From positions 1-64,000 of the forward strand of contig RWJK01001328.1 in the NCBI GenBank assembly GCA_004335835.1: DNA of 64,000 bases. Reading direction: 5' to 3'. Source of the stretch: Scenedesmus sp. ARA3 (taxonomy: Eukaryota; Chlorophyta; Chlorophyceae; Sphaeropleales; Scenedesmaceae). Below the pieces are notes generated by a model that saw nothing but the letters and a program-made list of their open reading frames with translations, was not told the origin of the DNA and made no database searches. Made by a program: the position numbers and the translations under genes. The stretch's first letter is position 1; each line of letters begins with the position of its first letter. Shown here one piece after another: positions 23,644-36,048 of this stretch.

Positions 23644-23762
23644 AAGTGCGTGTGCATGACGCGCAACGCTGGCAGCGAGCTACAGGGCTGCACAAACAGC
23701 ACTGTTCCTGCATCCACGTGCTGCTGATGCAGTCGTGCATGCACCTGGCACTGCTAGTACAG

Positions 23763-23767
23763 TTACA
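23763..23767 (-). terminator. TGTAA poly(A) signal of the secreted 148-aa protein
   Basis: TGTAA on the minus strand about 100 nt after the stop at 23863-23865. Confidence 0.55.
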
Positions 23768-23862
23768 ACAGGTTTGCAGCCACAAGCTGCCTCACACTGC
23801 GCCTCAAGTTGAGGTGCCAGCTCAGAGCTAGCGCTTGCCTTGTTATCGTGCATAGCAGCTGC

Positions 23863-24920
23863 TCAGCAGCATGCAGCGCAAGCAGCAGCACGCCGGTTGG
23901 TTAAGCTGCGAGTACATCTACAGTTGCGACGGTGCTGCCCACTACTGCAGAAGCCTGGCAAGTGTGTGTACAGCGCAGCGACAGTACTCACTTGCAGCCG
24001 ACCATAGAGTTGGCCTGAATGCCCTTCTTCAGCAGGGACGCAGTCATCTGGGTGGGGTTGGACAGCTGCACTCCATCCTCGGACACCTGCTTGCCGTTGA
24101 TGAAGGTCTGCACCCTGCAGGAATGCAGCAGTTTGACGCACCAGATGTCATTGATTAGTAACGGCTCACTGGGGGCTGTACAGGGCTCTGTACCTTAGAG
24201 ATGCTGCACTGGCACCAGCAATGAACTTGCAAATCCATGGCTGCCGTGGCTCGGCACAGCGCAGGATCTCATCAGGGGCTGTTGAAGCAAACAGCACAGC
24301 ATGCCGATGTGGCACATGCTCTTCTAAGGTTATCCTAGGACGGGGCTCGCTCTACAACTGCCAGCACTGATTGTGTTACTTGAATAACAAATACAGCAGC
24401 TAGTATGTGACCATCTGGTGGAGCTTCAGAGTTGATCAGCCATGAGAGTCACACGTGCAGAGGAATCCCGCCATACCTGAAGAAGTCGATGCAGCCAGTG
24501 TCACCCGTGGTGGGGTTGCTCCACTGCACAGTCAACTCTGCAGCACAGCGAGAAATAATCGTTAGCAGCCACAGTGCAGGCACAGGGTATCCCCTCTCGC
24601 GAGGTGCAGCGGAGGTGATTATGTCGTGAGCCGAGACCAGAGTCACCCCATGGTGGTAGTGAGCAGCTGGCTAAGATTTACAGCCACGATTCACTGAAAG
24701 ATTCAAACAGGCAACGCATGTAATGGGCACTCCGCACGCTGCTCGACGAAGGCTTCCAGCGAGATTCACCTGCTCCCTGGGGAGTGATCATGTTGCGCGT
24801 GACCACCACATTTGTGGGCTTCGCTGGCCTGGCTTTGGCGTTGCAGATAGCAAGCTTTGCGTTTGCGACTCCAGCCCCAGCCACGAGGGCGAGCAGAACG
24901 ATAATTGCAACACGGGCCAT
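23863..24920 (-). CDS. Secreted small protein of unknown family, 148 aa
   Basis: Five exons: 24920-24770, 24537-24505, 24278-24194, 24114-23992, 23917-23863; 149 codons with stop, every junction in phase. The N-terminus, MARVAIIVLLALVAGAGVAN, is a clear signal peptide probably cleaved after ANA. The mature protein has Cys in ILRCAEP, PWICKF and MVGCKC, and a Cys-rich tail, plus two similar segments, QWSNPTT and QLSNPTQ. For exon 2 I chose the donor ACGG|GTGACA because the later donor at TTCAG|GTATGG leads straight to a stop. The last exon is short and Cys/Ala-rich and is the least certain part. I do not recognise the family. A cell-wall or extracellular role follows only from the signal peptide. 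Confidence 0.7.
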
Positions 24921-26256
24921 GCTGTTTGTTTGACTTGCAGTGATACCGGAAGGGAGGCAGAGATGAGTGCGTGTGATTGGAGAACTGCAGCTTGCAGTCT
25001 TTTATACAAGTTTGGCTCAACAGTTGTACCATCTCGTGGCTCACGCAAGATCGACAAGCGATACAGTCGAAGTTGACTCACTGCAACCTGAGCGTACGGA
25101 TGCTTTCAGGCATATTAATGTTTCGGAACGCTCTTTTGTATATGTTTGATTGTTTATGTGCATACATCAGCCTCCATGGTGGCGCGCGTAATGTGCTGGT
25201 GCAGCAGGACTGGGGTTTGGCCGTCCAGTTCAGCCGATCACGGCCACGTGCTTAGCTGTGATTCACAGCAACAAGTTCTAAACAGCCTTTTATAAACCCA
25301 GATTCACCTCACTGGAGCTGAAACTGCACCCACGGCAAGCGTAAAGGGCCAGGTGAATCGTAGGCGCCATTAGCCTCACGTACTTTACATACAAGGCACG
25401 CCGAAAAGTGCTTGAAGCCTGGCAGAAGTTGAAATTAATGTGGATATGTGGATATGTGGGATCACCGGGGCCAATTGCATAGTCGTGGCAATCAAGCACA
25501 CCCACACCTGTCGGGTGTCACCTGACCTGACAGTTGCCCTTGCAGGTCACTGCTGTTGAGGTCACTGCTCTGCGGAACTCCAACACCTCTGAACAGCACA
25601 TAGTGCACACATGTCCTGTCCCTGTGCAAGGAGTAATTACACAGACGAACAACCACACAACACAAAGGACCAGCCCAGACGAGCGCCATGATCATATGCT
25701 TATGAGCACACCGGTATGGTACCATGTGCTGTCGAATGAGCAGACTCCTGAAGAGGCCTGCTCATTCTGCTGGCGAAGCTCCTGTCAGGTGCTTCGCACT
25801 GGAGCAACGCAGCGAATCAGTGTGTAACGAGCACAACATGGCGTGCCTGCCCTACCTCCGCAAATATTGTAGTGCAGCCTTGGTGCAGCATACATATCAG
25901 AGGGGGCAGAGCCTCTGCTGGCAAGCTTGTCAGCGATGACGAGGTGTCAATGATATGTTCATTGTTGCCAACGTGCCAGCCAACCAAGTGCCCAGCTGCG
26001 CATCCTGCAGGATGCTGTGCACCAACTGCATGCAGCAGTAATTTAATGCAGCAGTTTGCCCCATTTGTCACTATGCTAGAACGGAGAACACTCCTGTTGC
26101 TGCTCTCTATGTGTGATGCACCACAGCCTGCTACTGCTTCGCCTGCTTGCTACCAGCTGCTACAGCAGCCTGCTACTGCTCCGCGTGTTTACGGCCAGCT
26201 ACTGCAGCAGCCCACTACTGCTCTGCCTGCTTGCTGCCGCCTGCTGCCACAGCCTG
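24921..26256. other. Intergenic: promoter of the secreted protein gene and EngB 3' region
   Basis: About 1.3 kb. The part next to 24921 is AT-richer and should hold the promoter of the secreted protein gene. A minus-strand TGTAA at 25637-25641 is the candidate poly(A) site for EngB. Positions 26128-26256 carry a minisatellite. No convincing gene was found. Confidence 0.5.
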
Positions 26257-26300
26257 CTACTGTTCCGGCTGGTTCACCTGCTTGCTGCCAGCTGCCGCCC
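26128..26300. repeat. ~47-bp minisatellite overlapping the EngB stop codon
   Basis: About 3.5 imperfect units resembling CCTGCTACTGCTYCGCCTG followed by CTTGCTRCCAGCTGCTACAG. The array starts in the EngB 3' UTR and extends into the last codons (up to about 26300), so the C-terminal residues are encoded by a repeat unit. Confidence 0.75.
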
Positions 26301-28076
26301 CACCCTGCTGCTCAAATAGCACCCTCAGGCCCGCCACAAAGGCAAGCAGCTCCTGCTTGCCGTCTCCGCTGCTGGCACTCGTAGAAATGCACGGCGGCAC
26401 AGCTGTGAACCCACACTGCTGCAGCAGCGCGCGCTTGAACGCTGTCACATTTGCCTGCTTCTTGCTGCCGCCCTTCTTGCGCTTGTCTGCTTTGGTGAAC
26501 ACAATGCAGAAGGGTACGCCCTTAGCGCCCAGCCACTGAGCATACTCCAAGTCAATGGCTTGCGGAGGGATGCTGCTGTCAATCAGCAGCAGCACCATCG
26601 TCAGCGTGGGCCGCTGCAGGAAGAAGTTCTTGGTGAACCACTCAAATTCCTTGCGGTTCTCCTTGCCGGTGCGCGCGTATCTGCGGCATGAGATACAGCG
26701 ATACATACATCAGCTGAGCAGCACGAAGGAGCGGGTGTGCTGCGTGCCACCTTAGCGGTAGCACATAGGCCACAACCTGATTCGCCGCTGGCTTGAAACT
26801 GCCAGCATGTGTCAGACACGACTTCAGTAGCCTGGCTGTGCTGGCTGAGTGTCATGGAAAAAATGCCCGAGCTTCGAGCTGAATGTCATGGAGAAGCATC
26901 ATGATCTGTTGGCTGAATTTCATGGAGAAGCATCATGATCTGTTGGCTGAATGTCATGGAAAAGCATCATAAGCTGCAGGCTGAGTGTCATGGAAAAAGC
27001 ATCATGAGCTGCTGGCTGAATGTTTTGGCAAAACATCATGAGCTGCTGGCTGAATGTCAGGCAGAAACAGCATGAGCTGCGGATGAATTGTTCGCACTCA
27101 CCCGTAGCCAGGCAGGTCCACCAGGTACCAGCTGTTGTTGATGAGGAAGTGGTTGATGCAGCGCGTCTTGCCTGCAAGGTGTGATGAAGGATACCAAACA
27201 GCAAGTACAGACACGGTCACACGGATGCACAAGACCTCACGCTGCTGTCAATGTTACCCAGGCTGCTGCTGCTACTGTTGATCAATGCGACCATGTGCTC
27301 TGCCTGCATAACCCTTCCAAGCTAGCTCGAACCTCCTGCAGAATCGCCAGCATAGTCGACCACGCTGCAAGATGTCATATCCTGCACAGCTGTGCCTGCT
27401 GACTGCATCCAGGTTTGCATGCATGAACATCAGACCATGCAGCGTCAAGCACAAAAGGTTTTGACGGCTGAGCCACGCGCGCTTATTGCGCATTGCCCGC
27501 CATGCTGTAGCTATCACTCGTGTGGCATTCACCAGGCTGCTTGGACACCATGGCCAGGCTTTTGCGGCTGGTCAGCATGTTGATGAGTGAGGATTTGCCA
27601 ACATTGGAGCGCCCGATTACTGCAAACTCTGGATATCTGGCGAGCGGGCAGTCGCCCACTTTGACACTGCTCTTGACAAACTCTGCTGTCTTGACTTGGA
27701 CATTAGTGGGCTCAGGCAGCTGCAGCTGCAACTCTGGCAGTTGCTGCTGCTGCTGCTGTTGCTGCTCTGGTGCTTCCTGTTTACTTGCATCACTGCTTGG
27801 CGTTGCTAGCTTGTGTTGCGGCTGCTGCGGCTTGCGTGCTCTGCCACTGCTGCTGGCGGCAGCAGCAGCAGCAGGCGCTGTGGCTGCTGCATGCTGCTGT
27901 TGCTTAGAAGCCAGCTGTCTACGGCTGCATGTGCAGCTACCCAACAACAGTTGTTGTTTATGCGCCACCGGCTGCGATTGGAGTGCACTGCTGCTGCCCA
28001 GGCTGCGGGGTGGCATAAGGCAGGTGTGTCGAGGCAGCAGCAGAGAGCGCAGGCCACTCATGGTCACTGTGAGCAT
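26257..28076 (-). CDS. Organellar EngB/YihA-type GTP-binding protein, 345 aa
   Basis: TRAFAC-class GTPase of the EngB (YsxC/YihA) family, which in bacteria and organelles helps assemble the large ribosomal subunit. Exons: 28076-27533, 27171-27102, 26680-26257; 346 codons with stop. G1 is GRSNVGKSS (155-163), G3 is DLPGYG (200-205), G4 is TKAD (267-270); G2 is the KTRCINHFL segment after the exon 1/2 junction. The first ~130 residues are Ser/Ala/Gln-rich with Arg and almost no acidic residues, as expected of a transit peptide followed by a low-complexity linker, so plastid or mitochondrial location is inferred. The ATG at 28074-28076 is taken as the start; a second in-frame ATG follows at 28061. 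The poly-Gln before the G domain is encoded by a CAG run. Intron 2 contains a 34-bp minisatellite. Confidence 0.92.
26844..27083. repeat. 34-bp minisatellite, seven units, in EngB intron 2
   Basis: Seven head-to-tail units with starts GCTGAATGTCATGGA or GCTGAGTGTCATGGA and ends CATCATGAGCTGCTG or CATCATGATCTGTTG. They fill most of the intron between exons 27171-27102 and 26680-26257. Units drift gradually from one end to the other. Confidence 0.92.
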
Positions 28077-29409
28077 CTACCAGTCAAAGTATATAGTTTA
28101 TTAACTTGTTTGAGACTTGAAGAGCCTCGAGAGTGTTTCACGCAGAACAAGCAGTGCCGTGGCAACTCGTCCGACACATTCGGTGCGGTTCATGCAGCTG
28201 CAGCATGCAATAGAACTCGTTAGCCTTCATATGGTGAAATATAAAAATGCGCTTCAAGTTATGCACAGTCGAGTCTGACCCATGCACAGTTGAACCCTGA
28301 AGGCTTGCGTGCAACACTCCAAAGTTTCAGTGACATGCAGCACTGCTACCACGTGCTGCACTGCTGTGGAGGCACTCTGCCAAGGTCAAGACTTGTAAAA
28401 GTAGTAAAAGTAGGAGAATGAAAGTACCACAGGTATGGCGCATACGCCGGTGAGTACCAACAAATCTCGCCACAGCAGGTTGCATGACATCCAGCGGTGA
28501 GCATGTTGCCAGTCGGCAGCCCTCATGCACACTGTGGCACCTCGCCAAGCTCTGCAATGGCAGCCCTACTTTCTTGGTGTTGGCACACCTCTAACAGTGC
28601 TGCACAGTGCAGGCGTCGCTTTAAAAGCATGTGAACCATCATGCTTGGCGGCACCATGCCAACCATGCCATGATGGAATCAGGTGTCTTCCATGATGAAG
28701 CAGGTGTCCAGAGATGAGGACAACACATATGCATTATGAGTTGATACTGTTGAATTGCGTGAATGTTGCATCTTCCTGCCAGTTGTTGGCAGCTGGAGCC
28801 ATGCTGACAGGAATCGCAGCGGCAAGCACAGCAGTCCCTGCTCAGCACAGGTGGGTGCCCTCAGGTGACGCATGCGATGGCTGCTGCCACAGGCAGAGTT
28901 GGCCTAGGCTGAAGCCGGTAACAATACACATGACATCGCAAATTCGTTCTATCAGGGCCAGCGAGGCCATTTGGCAGGGGTATTCAATGCTGCTGCAACC
29001 GGGCATTCAAATTGGAAGTAACAGCCCACAGCCTGAAGACAACCTACACCTGCTTTTTGGTGGAACTTGGTTTATAAGCGACTTTGTTTTGCATATCCCT
29101 TGGTTCGCCTGAACTTGGACATACGGTGGTCAGCATCCGCCTTCATCATTCTTGCCTGGTCGATGCTTTCAGCTGTCTTGTCCCGATTAAGTTCAATGAA
29201 ATGTGGGTGATCCTCAAGTTCTGAGTGCTGACGGGCTCGCAGCGCACTGGACCAGCAGCAAAGCCGAGCACGCTTTGCATGGAGCACCGCTAAGCAGGTC
29301 GTTCATCGTCTTCGCGTAATCCAGCGAGCTGTAAACTCACTACGGCTCCAGCAATCCACTCGGCGGCAGTGTGCACCAACACCATGGGCACTTAACAACA
29401 ACAGACAAG
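28077..29409. promoter_or_regulatory. Region between divergent EngB and coiled-coil genes
   Basis: About 1.3 kb with both promoters. The only open stretch that caught attention is on the minus strand at about 29100-29290 (charged, ending TKGYAKQSRL), without a clear gene structure. A three-codon upstream ORF of the coiled-coil gene is at 29384-29395. Confidence 0.45.
29384..29395 (+). promoter_or_regulatory. Three-codon upstream ORF before the coiled-coil gene
   Basis: ATGGGCACTTAA lies 14 nt before the main ATG at 29410. If transcribed in the leader, a start-stop element this short could reduce initiation at the main start. Confidence 0.5.
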
Positions 29410-32400
29410 ATGACCAGCTCCTCCGCTCTCTGCCTCCTGCTGGGGGCGTGCTTAGCACTCACCTGTACTGCTGGAGCATGGGACTTCAACTATCTGGGCA
29501 GCAGGACAGCTGCTGCAGCGCCCGCAGGTGCCTGCGATGCTGCCTGTGACCCGCAGGCAGTGGGGGTGCTGCTGCAGCAGCTGGCTGCAGCGCGCCGACA
29601 GAGCCTGGACTTGCGGGACCAGCTGCTGCGGCAGAAGCACCATGCACCCATATTAATTGGCAGCCCAGTGGGAACAACCCTTGGCAGCACCGTAGCATGG
29701 CTTATGTGCGCTGTGCTTGCAGTGGCGTGCACTGCAATCTATGCCCACAGCCGCAGCAGCAGAGCAAAGGCTGCAGCCCGCTGCAAGCAACTGCAGCAGG
29801 CTTTGAAGGTAAATGACGCCCTATGGCGCCGGGAGCTTGGCATAGAACAAGCAAAGACACAGCAGCTGGAGGTGCAGCTGCAGCAGCAGAAGCACAGGGA
29901 GGCAGCCTGGCGCCACAGTGTTGAGCAGACAGCCCAGGATTTGAACCAGCGAGCAGCAGCGCTGCAAGCCAGGAGCCCTTCCACGCCAGGCCATGCTTTG
30001 CTGGTAAGCTAGTGCTCCGCTGTTGTTGAGCTGGCTTGCCCGTCAGCACCACTGAACTCCTCTCATCACTTGCAGGAAACTGCTGGGCATGCTTTGGCTG
30101 TGTGTAGACAGTAAAAGCTGCAACGCCCAGCAGCTACAGCAAATAATTGCAGATACATATTACAGCAGCACTTACCACAGATGTCAAACACGTAAAATCA
30201 AGACTGTGTAGGTTGCATGCTCTGTTTCCTTGCGCATCGATTACAGATTATTTGCCCCAGGCTTGACAAGTTGCCTACTCTATGGCTGACAGCCGCCTGC
30301 CGCTGCTCCTTTGTGTCTCTACAGCGCCGTATCAGCGATGCGGCTGATGCACCAGCGTCATCCGCAGTCATCAAGTGCGACCAACAGCTGGTGGCCAAGC
30401 CCAAGCCCGCTGACAGGTCGCCGCAGGCTGACAGCGACCTGCCAGAGCCGGCACTGGACCTGCTGGCTGGCGGCAGCCCGGCTGATGCTGATGCTGCTGC
30501 TGCTGACATGGCTGCTACGGAGGTGAGCTGACAGATGCGCAGGTTGTGTGAGGTTGCTGCTGCTGCTACAACGCCGTTAATATCAACTGATGCCAGACAG
30601 CTGCTCCCTGTACAGTGCTGCTGGTGGTGTATTGAGTCAACGTTCAAATGTTGTGTCAACGTCTTGCTTTGTGGCTGCACACTCAAGTGCTGCTGCTGCC
30701 GTTGCTGGTCCAACTTGCAGGCGCAGGAGACAAACGCAGGCGGTGACGCAGACAGCTTGCAGGACAGCTTTGTTGTGATGCAGCAGAGCTGCGAAGAGCT
30801 GTCTGCAGCAGCTGCTGGCCTGCAGGAGCTGCGCTTGACAGTGCAGCAGCTGGAGCATGATGCCATTGAGGTTGCGCAGCTGCAGCAGCGCATGCAGGAG
30901 CTTGCGGGCGTGCCGCAGCAGCTGGTGCAGCTCCGCCAGGAAGTGGATGAGCTGCAGCAGATGGCAGAGGAGCAGCAGGCCATGCAGGTGAGGCTCTGCC
31001 AGCTTAGTCGAGCTTCAAGTAGCAGGTTGTTCGACAGCTGCACGAGCAGCAGTGAGTTTCAACTTGGGAGCTGTATTTAAGGTATACAGTTGGTCGCCCA
31101 TTGCTTAGAAAATTCAAGCTCCAGTGTAAGCTGTTGCTGCCAAGGAGCTGTCTGCCAAAAACGCCCTGCAGGAAAGCGTGCCCTGCACTGTAGTTGCAAT
31201 GATTTGTTCTCAGTTGCTAGCCAACAATGTTAACGCCGCGCTTGCCTTTCTGCCTGCCTGCTATTCTGTTTGTATTTGTCGCAGGACGAATGCCAGGGCC
31301 AGACAGCTGCCCTGGAGGCGATGCACGCCAACCTGGCGCAGCTGCAGCAGCAGGAGGAGGAGGCCGGAAAGCTGCGCACCAAGATCAGCAGCAAGGTGGA
31401 GCTGCTGCGGGAGCAGGCGCGGGAGCTGGAGGCGATGCACAGCCACAAGAAGCTGCTGGAAGAGCAGGTGAGACTGCAGGCACATCTAGCTGTTGGGGCT
31501 TATGTGTCCTGGGCAGCTATAAGTTCATCGGTGTTGTGGTCCTGCTAGCATGCACCAAGGAAACAGCTGCAAGATTCCATGTGTATGCTACACGCGTTGT
31601 TGCTGTGAGCTGCATTCTTCGCCGCACAGACTGCAGCTGTTCTGCGCAGCTCCTGCATAGCGCGCATGATTGTACGGCGCTGGGGTTGTGCTCATCATTG
31701 CCCCGCTGCTGATGGTTTGGCCCTTCAGGTGGTCTCAATGGAGGGCAGCACAGCACAGCTGGCTGCCCTGCAGCAGCAGCACGAGCAGCTCTCGGCACAG
31801 ATGGAGGAGTGCGAGCGCCTGGCAGCGCTCAACAGTGAGTTGCGGCTCATCTCCCACAACATGGAGGAGCTGCGGGAGGAACAGATGCAGCTGAAGCCTC
31901 AGGCAGAGCTTGCACAGGAGCTGCGCAGGCACAACCAGCAGCTGGAGCAGGAGGCCGCACACCTGCCCTCCATCAAGGTGCGATGCAGGACTGTGCGGTG
32001 CTTTGAATGTCCTAACTTGCCTACATGTGGGGTGCCTGTGCAGCCTGCGCAACGTAGCTGCTGCACCCATGTGTCACCTTGAGGGGCTTTCTTGCACTCA
32101 CGGACTGTTGCCGGCACCACTTCGTACATGCAACCGTGACAGACGAGAGTGCAAATCAACATGTTCCTGCTGCATCTGCACCCTGCAGGAAGAGCACAGC
32201 CTGCTGCTGCAGCAGGTGCAGCAGCTGGAGAGCCTGCGCAGGGAGAACGCAGAGATGGCCGGCCTGGTGGCGCAGCTGGCAGTGCTGCGCAAGGACCAGG
32301 CGCAGCTGCATGAGCTGTGCGAGCAGGTGGAGTTGCTGCGGGAGGATAACGGCGTGCTGCGCAACAAGTCGCAGCGGCTGCCTGCGCTGCAGGAGGAGAA

Positions 32401-35400
32401 CCAGCGGCTGCAGGTGGGTTGGGACTGGCGGCTGTGCTGCGCCTGCTTGCGCTTGCAACTGCTGCACACTCAAGGACAATGAATCTGTATGCGAGTACGG
32501 TATGCAATATGCTCTTGCCTAGCTGAAATGCTGGCAGCATTCTGCATCTGGCTGTGTGCTGGTGCAGCAGCAACTTGGCAGGCAGACTTGCTCTTTGTGC
32601 TGTGGCTGCTGGCCTTTGCATTCAAGCACATGATGTGCTTTGTTGGCATGCAGGATGAGGCAATGCAGCTGGAGGACCTTGCACAGCAGAATGAGCGGCT
32701 GTCAGCTGATGTTGAGCGACTGCAGCAGGTCAAGGCACAGGTAGGCTACAAGCAGGCTGGTTGGGTGACAGCAGCAACACCCTGCTCTTCCAGCAGTGAC
32801 AACTGCTGCTGTGTGCACAGCATGCCTGCAAGAGTGCTTGCAGCCACGCAGCCGAGCAGGATGTGCGTGAACTTGGATAACACAAGCCTCTCCTGCAATT
32901 GTTACACGCAATAATAACACCCCATTGTGCCCGCTGCTTGCGTGCAGGCCCAGGAGCTGCAGCAGGTGCTGGCTGGCATTTCTGGTGCTGAGCAGGAGCT
33001 GCAGGCCCTGCAAGAGCAGCGCGAGCAGCTTCAGCCTGCAGCCAAGGAAGCAGCAGAGCTGCGCTGCGCCATCGCACAGCTGCAGGTTGAGGTGAGGGGC
33101 TGCCTTTGGTGTGGCGCATGCACTGGTGGACAGCAGCGCAGCATACAACTGCTACTTCGCTCCAGCAGCTGCACGATGCAGGGAGAGTTTGCGGCTCGTC
33201 TAATAGATCTGGTTGAGCTGATGTAGCCGCAGCCCACACGCCAACGTGCATGTCTTGCATTACTCCGCGTCAATTGCCACGTCTGCTGACAATTCACCGC
33301 TGCCGCTGCTGCATGACAACCCACAGGCCAGTGACCTGCATGCGCTGCGGGCGCAGCAGCAGCAGCTGCAGGAAGACCTGGTGGAGACCGCTGAGCTGCG
33401 CGTGAAGGTCAGCCGCATGCGGGAGGTGGTTGCAGACCTGCCTGCCTTGCAGGAAGAGCTGCAGCAGCTGCAGGCAGCACACGAGGCATCGCTGGAGCAG
33501 TCGCGCCAGCTGCAGGCCAAGGTGCGTGTTGAGCGATGTGTGTGTGCCTAGATAAGCTGACTTGCATGTGTTGCATGCGGGTAGCCGGCAAGCTCTATGT
33601 GATGTGTATTGGTGCTTGTGACCAGTTTCAATGGCATGCTGCTTCCATGTTGGCTTCAGCAGCATGGAGCTGCAGATGAATGGCTTAAGCAGTGCTGACT
33701 CTGCTGCTGCCCCCCCCCCTACGCCACACACACCCCATGCTTGGCAGGCTGAGGAGCTGAGCAAGCTGCAGGAGGAGCGCAGCAGCCTGCTGGCCAGCGT
33801 GGAAGAGGCTGAGCAGCTGCAGCAGCAGCTGGAGCGGCTGCGCCAGCGTGTGCGTGACATGTCACCGCTGCGGCAGCAGCTGGCAGAGGCCTCGAAGCAG
33901 CTGTCAGAGCTGCAGGGTGTTGAGGAGCGGCTGCTGGACTACCGGGCGGAGATTGCTCGCCTGGAAGACAGCAGGCGAGAGCTGCAGCAGGCGCTGCAGA
34001 TGCAAGCCGCCATCACTGCGGAGGTGTCCATGCTGCAGCGGGAGTATGACGCGCTTGCGGGGCGTGCGCAGCGTGCGCAGCGACTGCAGGAGGAGATTCC
34101 ACGGATGCAGGTGCGAGCTGTTGCTGTGGTTGCGGCGACCTGTGCTGAGTCCAGCTGATTGTGAAAGGGGCCTTTTGACTGCTACGTCACATGTGCGCCT
34201 GTAGCATCCAGCTGGTCCAGTGCTTTTCTGATACAGCTGCTCGCATGAGGCAGCAGTCACTCTGGCACAAGATGAACAATACTTCACCTCCCCAGCTCCT
34301 TGCACAAGCTGTAGTGTTGTTCTGACTATAATGTTTTGCACTGGATCTGCTCTGTTGGCGTAACCCAGGCTGCCGTGGACATGCTGGACGAGCTCGAGCT
34401 GGAGCACCGCAAGCTGGCACAGCTGGCAGACAAGGTGCGCCAGCTGCGGGCACAGAACGCACAGATCGCGCAGGAGGTGTCGCGGCTGCCGGAGCTGAAG
34501 AAGGCTGCTGCTGAGCTGCAGCAGCAGGTGGTGGAGCTGCAGCACGTCAAGCAGCAGATCCAGCGGCTGCAGGTGAGGGCACAGGCACTACTAGACTGTC
34601 TGGGCAGACAGCTGTGATGGCTGCTGTGGTGTTCATGGCGTAGCAGCAGCATGCAATCTAAGGCTTGTAAGAACAGAATCATGTTCAGCATGCTATGCTC
34701 ACTGACACGCTGTGGACGCTGCATGTGATGCTGCATGCAGGACGAGGGCAATGCGGCGTTCACCTATGTGCATGGACCAGGCAGCACAGCAAACCCCGTC
34801 ACCCCCAGCTCTGCACAGCACGCTGCAGCTGCCAGGGACAGCAGCGGCGCAACCGCCAGCCAGCCAGCACCTAGGCTCTCTGCTACGCACATTGCTACCA
34901 CGGCACCCGGCCCTGCTGGCCAGCAGCAGCATGCAAGCGCATCCTCCCTGCGCACGCCAGCGCCCGCAGAGCTCTCCCAGGCGCTGCTGGGCCAGTCTGC
35001 CACGCCGTACAAGGCAGCGCAGGAGCTGGCAGCGCAGCTGGCAGTCAGCCCCAGCGTGCTGACTCCCAGTGTGGCGTCTGCAATGGCTGCTGCTGGTGCT
35101 GCGGCTGCCCAGGGGCTCAGCTTCACGCCAGGTGGCAGCAGCCAAGCAGCTGGTGCAGGCCTGGATGTGATCAAGGCCAAGCTTGAGACGCTGAAGGAGC
35201 AGATCAGCGCCAAGACAAAGAAGATGAACGCTGAAAAGCGGGCTAAGATCCAGGGGCAGATTGAGAAGCTGGAAAAGAGCTTGAAGTATGTGGAGCAGCA
35301 GCGGGTGAGTGCACGTGCTGTCTTGGCGGGTGATTCATAGCTCTGCTTGTTTGCAGTGGTAGGGGCAGCATAATCTGCAGGGTGACCAACATCAGCAGGG

Positions 35401-36048
35401 GGTGCAGGCTAGGAGTGCCCAGCTGCATCTGCACCTTGTGCTGCATAATGCGCCAGGACTGTATGTCATCAGGTGGCAGCCTCTGGGTGTGCACTGGTGG
35501 TCAAGCAGCTGCTGCATGCATGCGTCAGTCAACTGCAGTCGTTACGCCAGCCACGCTGACGCTTGCAGGACCGTGCCGAGCAGGCTGTGCGGACCAACCT
35601 GAGCGCCTCTGGAGGGCTGCAGCTGGAGGCAACCTCGGCATCTGTGGCAAGCCTCACCTCAGAAGGCACCCTCAACGGAGGCGCAGCAGCAGCTACACCC
35701 AGCAGCACCAGCTCTGTGCCAGCGGCCGGCTTCAGCAGCAGCAGCAGCAGCTTGCTGCGCGTACAGCGCAGGGTGGATGGCGGTGCTGGTGGTGGTGCGG
35801 CAGCAGCGATGTCCACACCACTAGGCTTCGGGTTCAGTACATCACCACAGGCAGCCCTGCAGCAGCGGGTTACAGCAGCAGCGGCGGCAGCGGCAGCTGA
35901 GAGAGATGCCTGGGCCACGCCGCAGTCCGGCAATGCTCGCAAGGGTGGCAGCAGCAGGGGCACTGCTGGTGCTGCAGACAGTGCAGGCACGCCGTTCTTT
36001 ACTCCAATGCCACGAGGCAGCAGGGGAGCTGGGGAGGACACCATGTGA
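29410..36048 (+). CDS. Signal/anchor plus long coiled-coil protein, 1250 aa
   Basis: Exons: 29410-30003, 30325-30522, 30721-30987, 31285-31467, 31729-31977, 32189-32413, 32654-32740, 32948-33091, 33327-33521, 33748-34110, 34369-34572, 34741-35304, 35569-36048. Each is a multiple of three and all 12 introns are phase 0. Residues 1-22 (MTSSSALCLLLGACLALTC) look like a signal peptide; a second hydrophobic stretch (TVAWLMCAVLAVACTAIYA) near residue 100 is a membrane segment. From about 130 to 900 the protein is almost continuous heptad coiled coil rich in Leu/Gln/Glu; one internal exon encodes only 29 residues. The C-terminal 340 residues are Ser/Ala/Gly-rich with a short charged helix, KAKLETLKEQISAKTKKM. 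No enzymatic motif is visible. A tethering or scaffold role on a membrane is an inference from shape only. Confidence 0.85.

Noticed and set aside
24449..24646. Longer version of the secreted protein's exon 2 (to TTCAG|GTATGG)
   Set aside because: Joining that donor to exon 3 gives an immediate stop, whereas ACGG|GTGACA keeps the frame through the remaining exons.
29072..29287. Minus-strand ORF with charged C-terminus, considered as a SNARE-like or small conserved protein
   Set aside because: Only a weak resemblance of MNDLL to plant syntaxin starts, in another frame; no further family motif and no exon chain.
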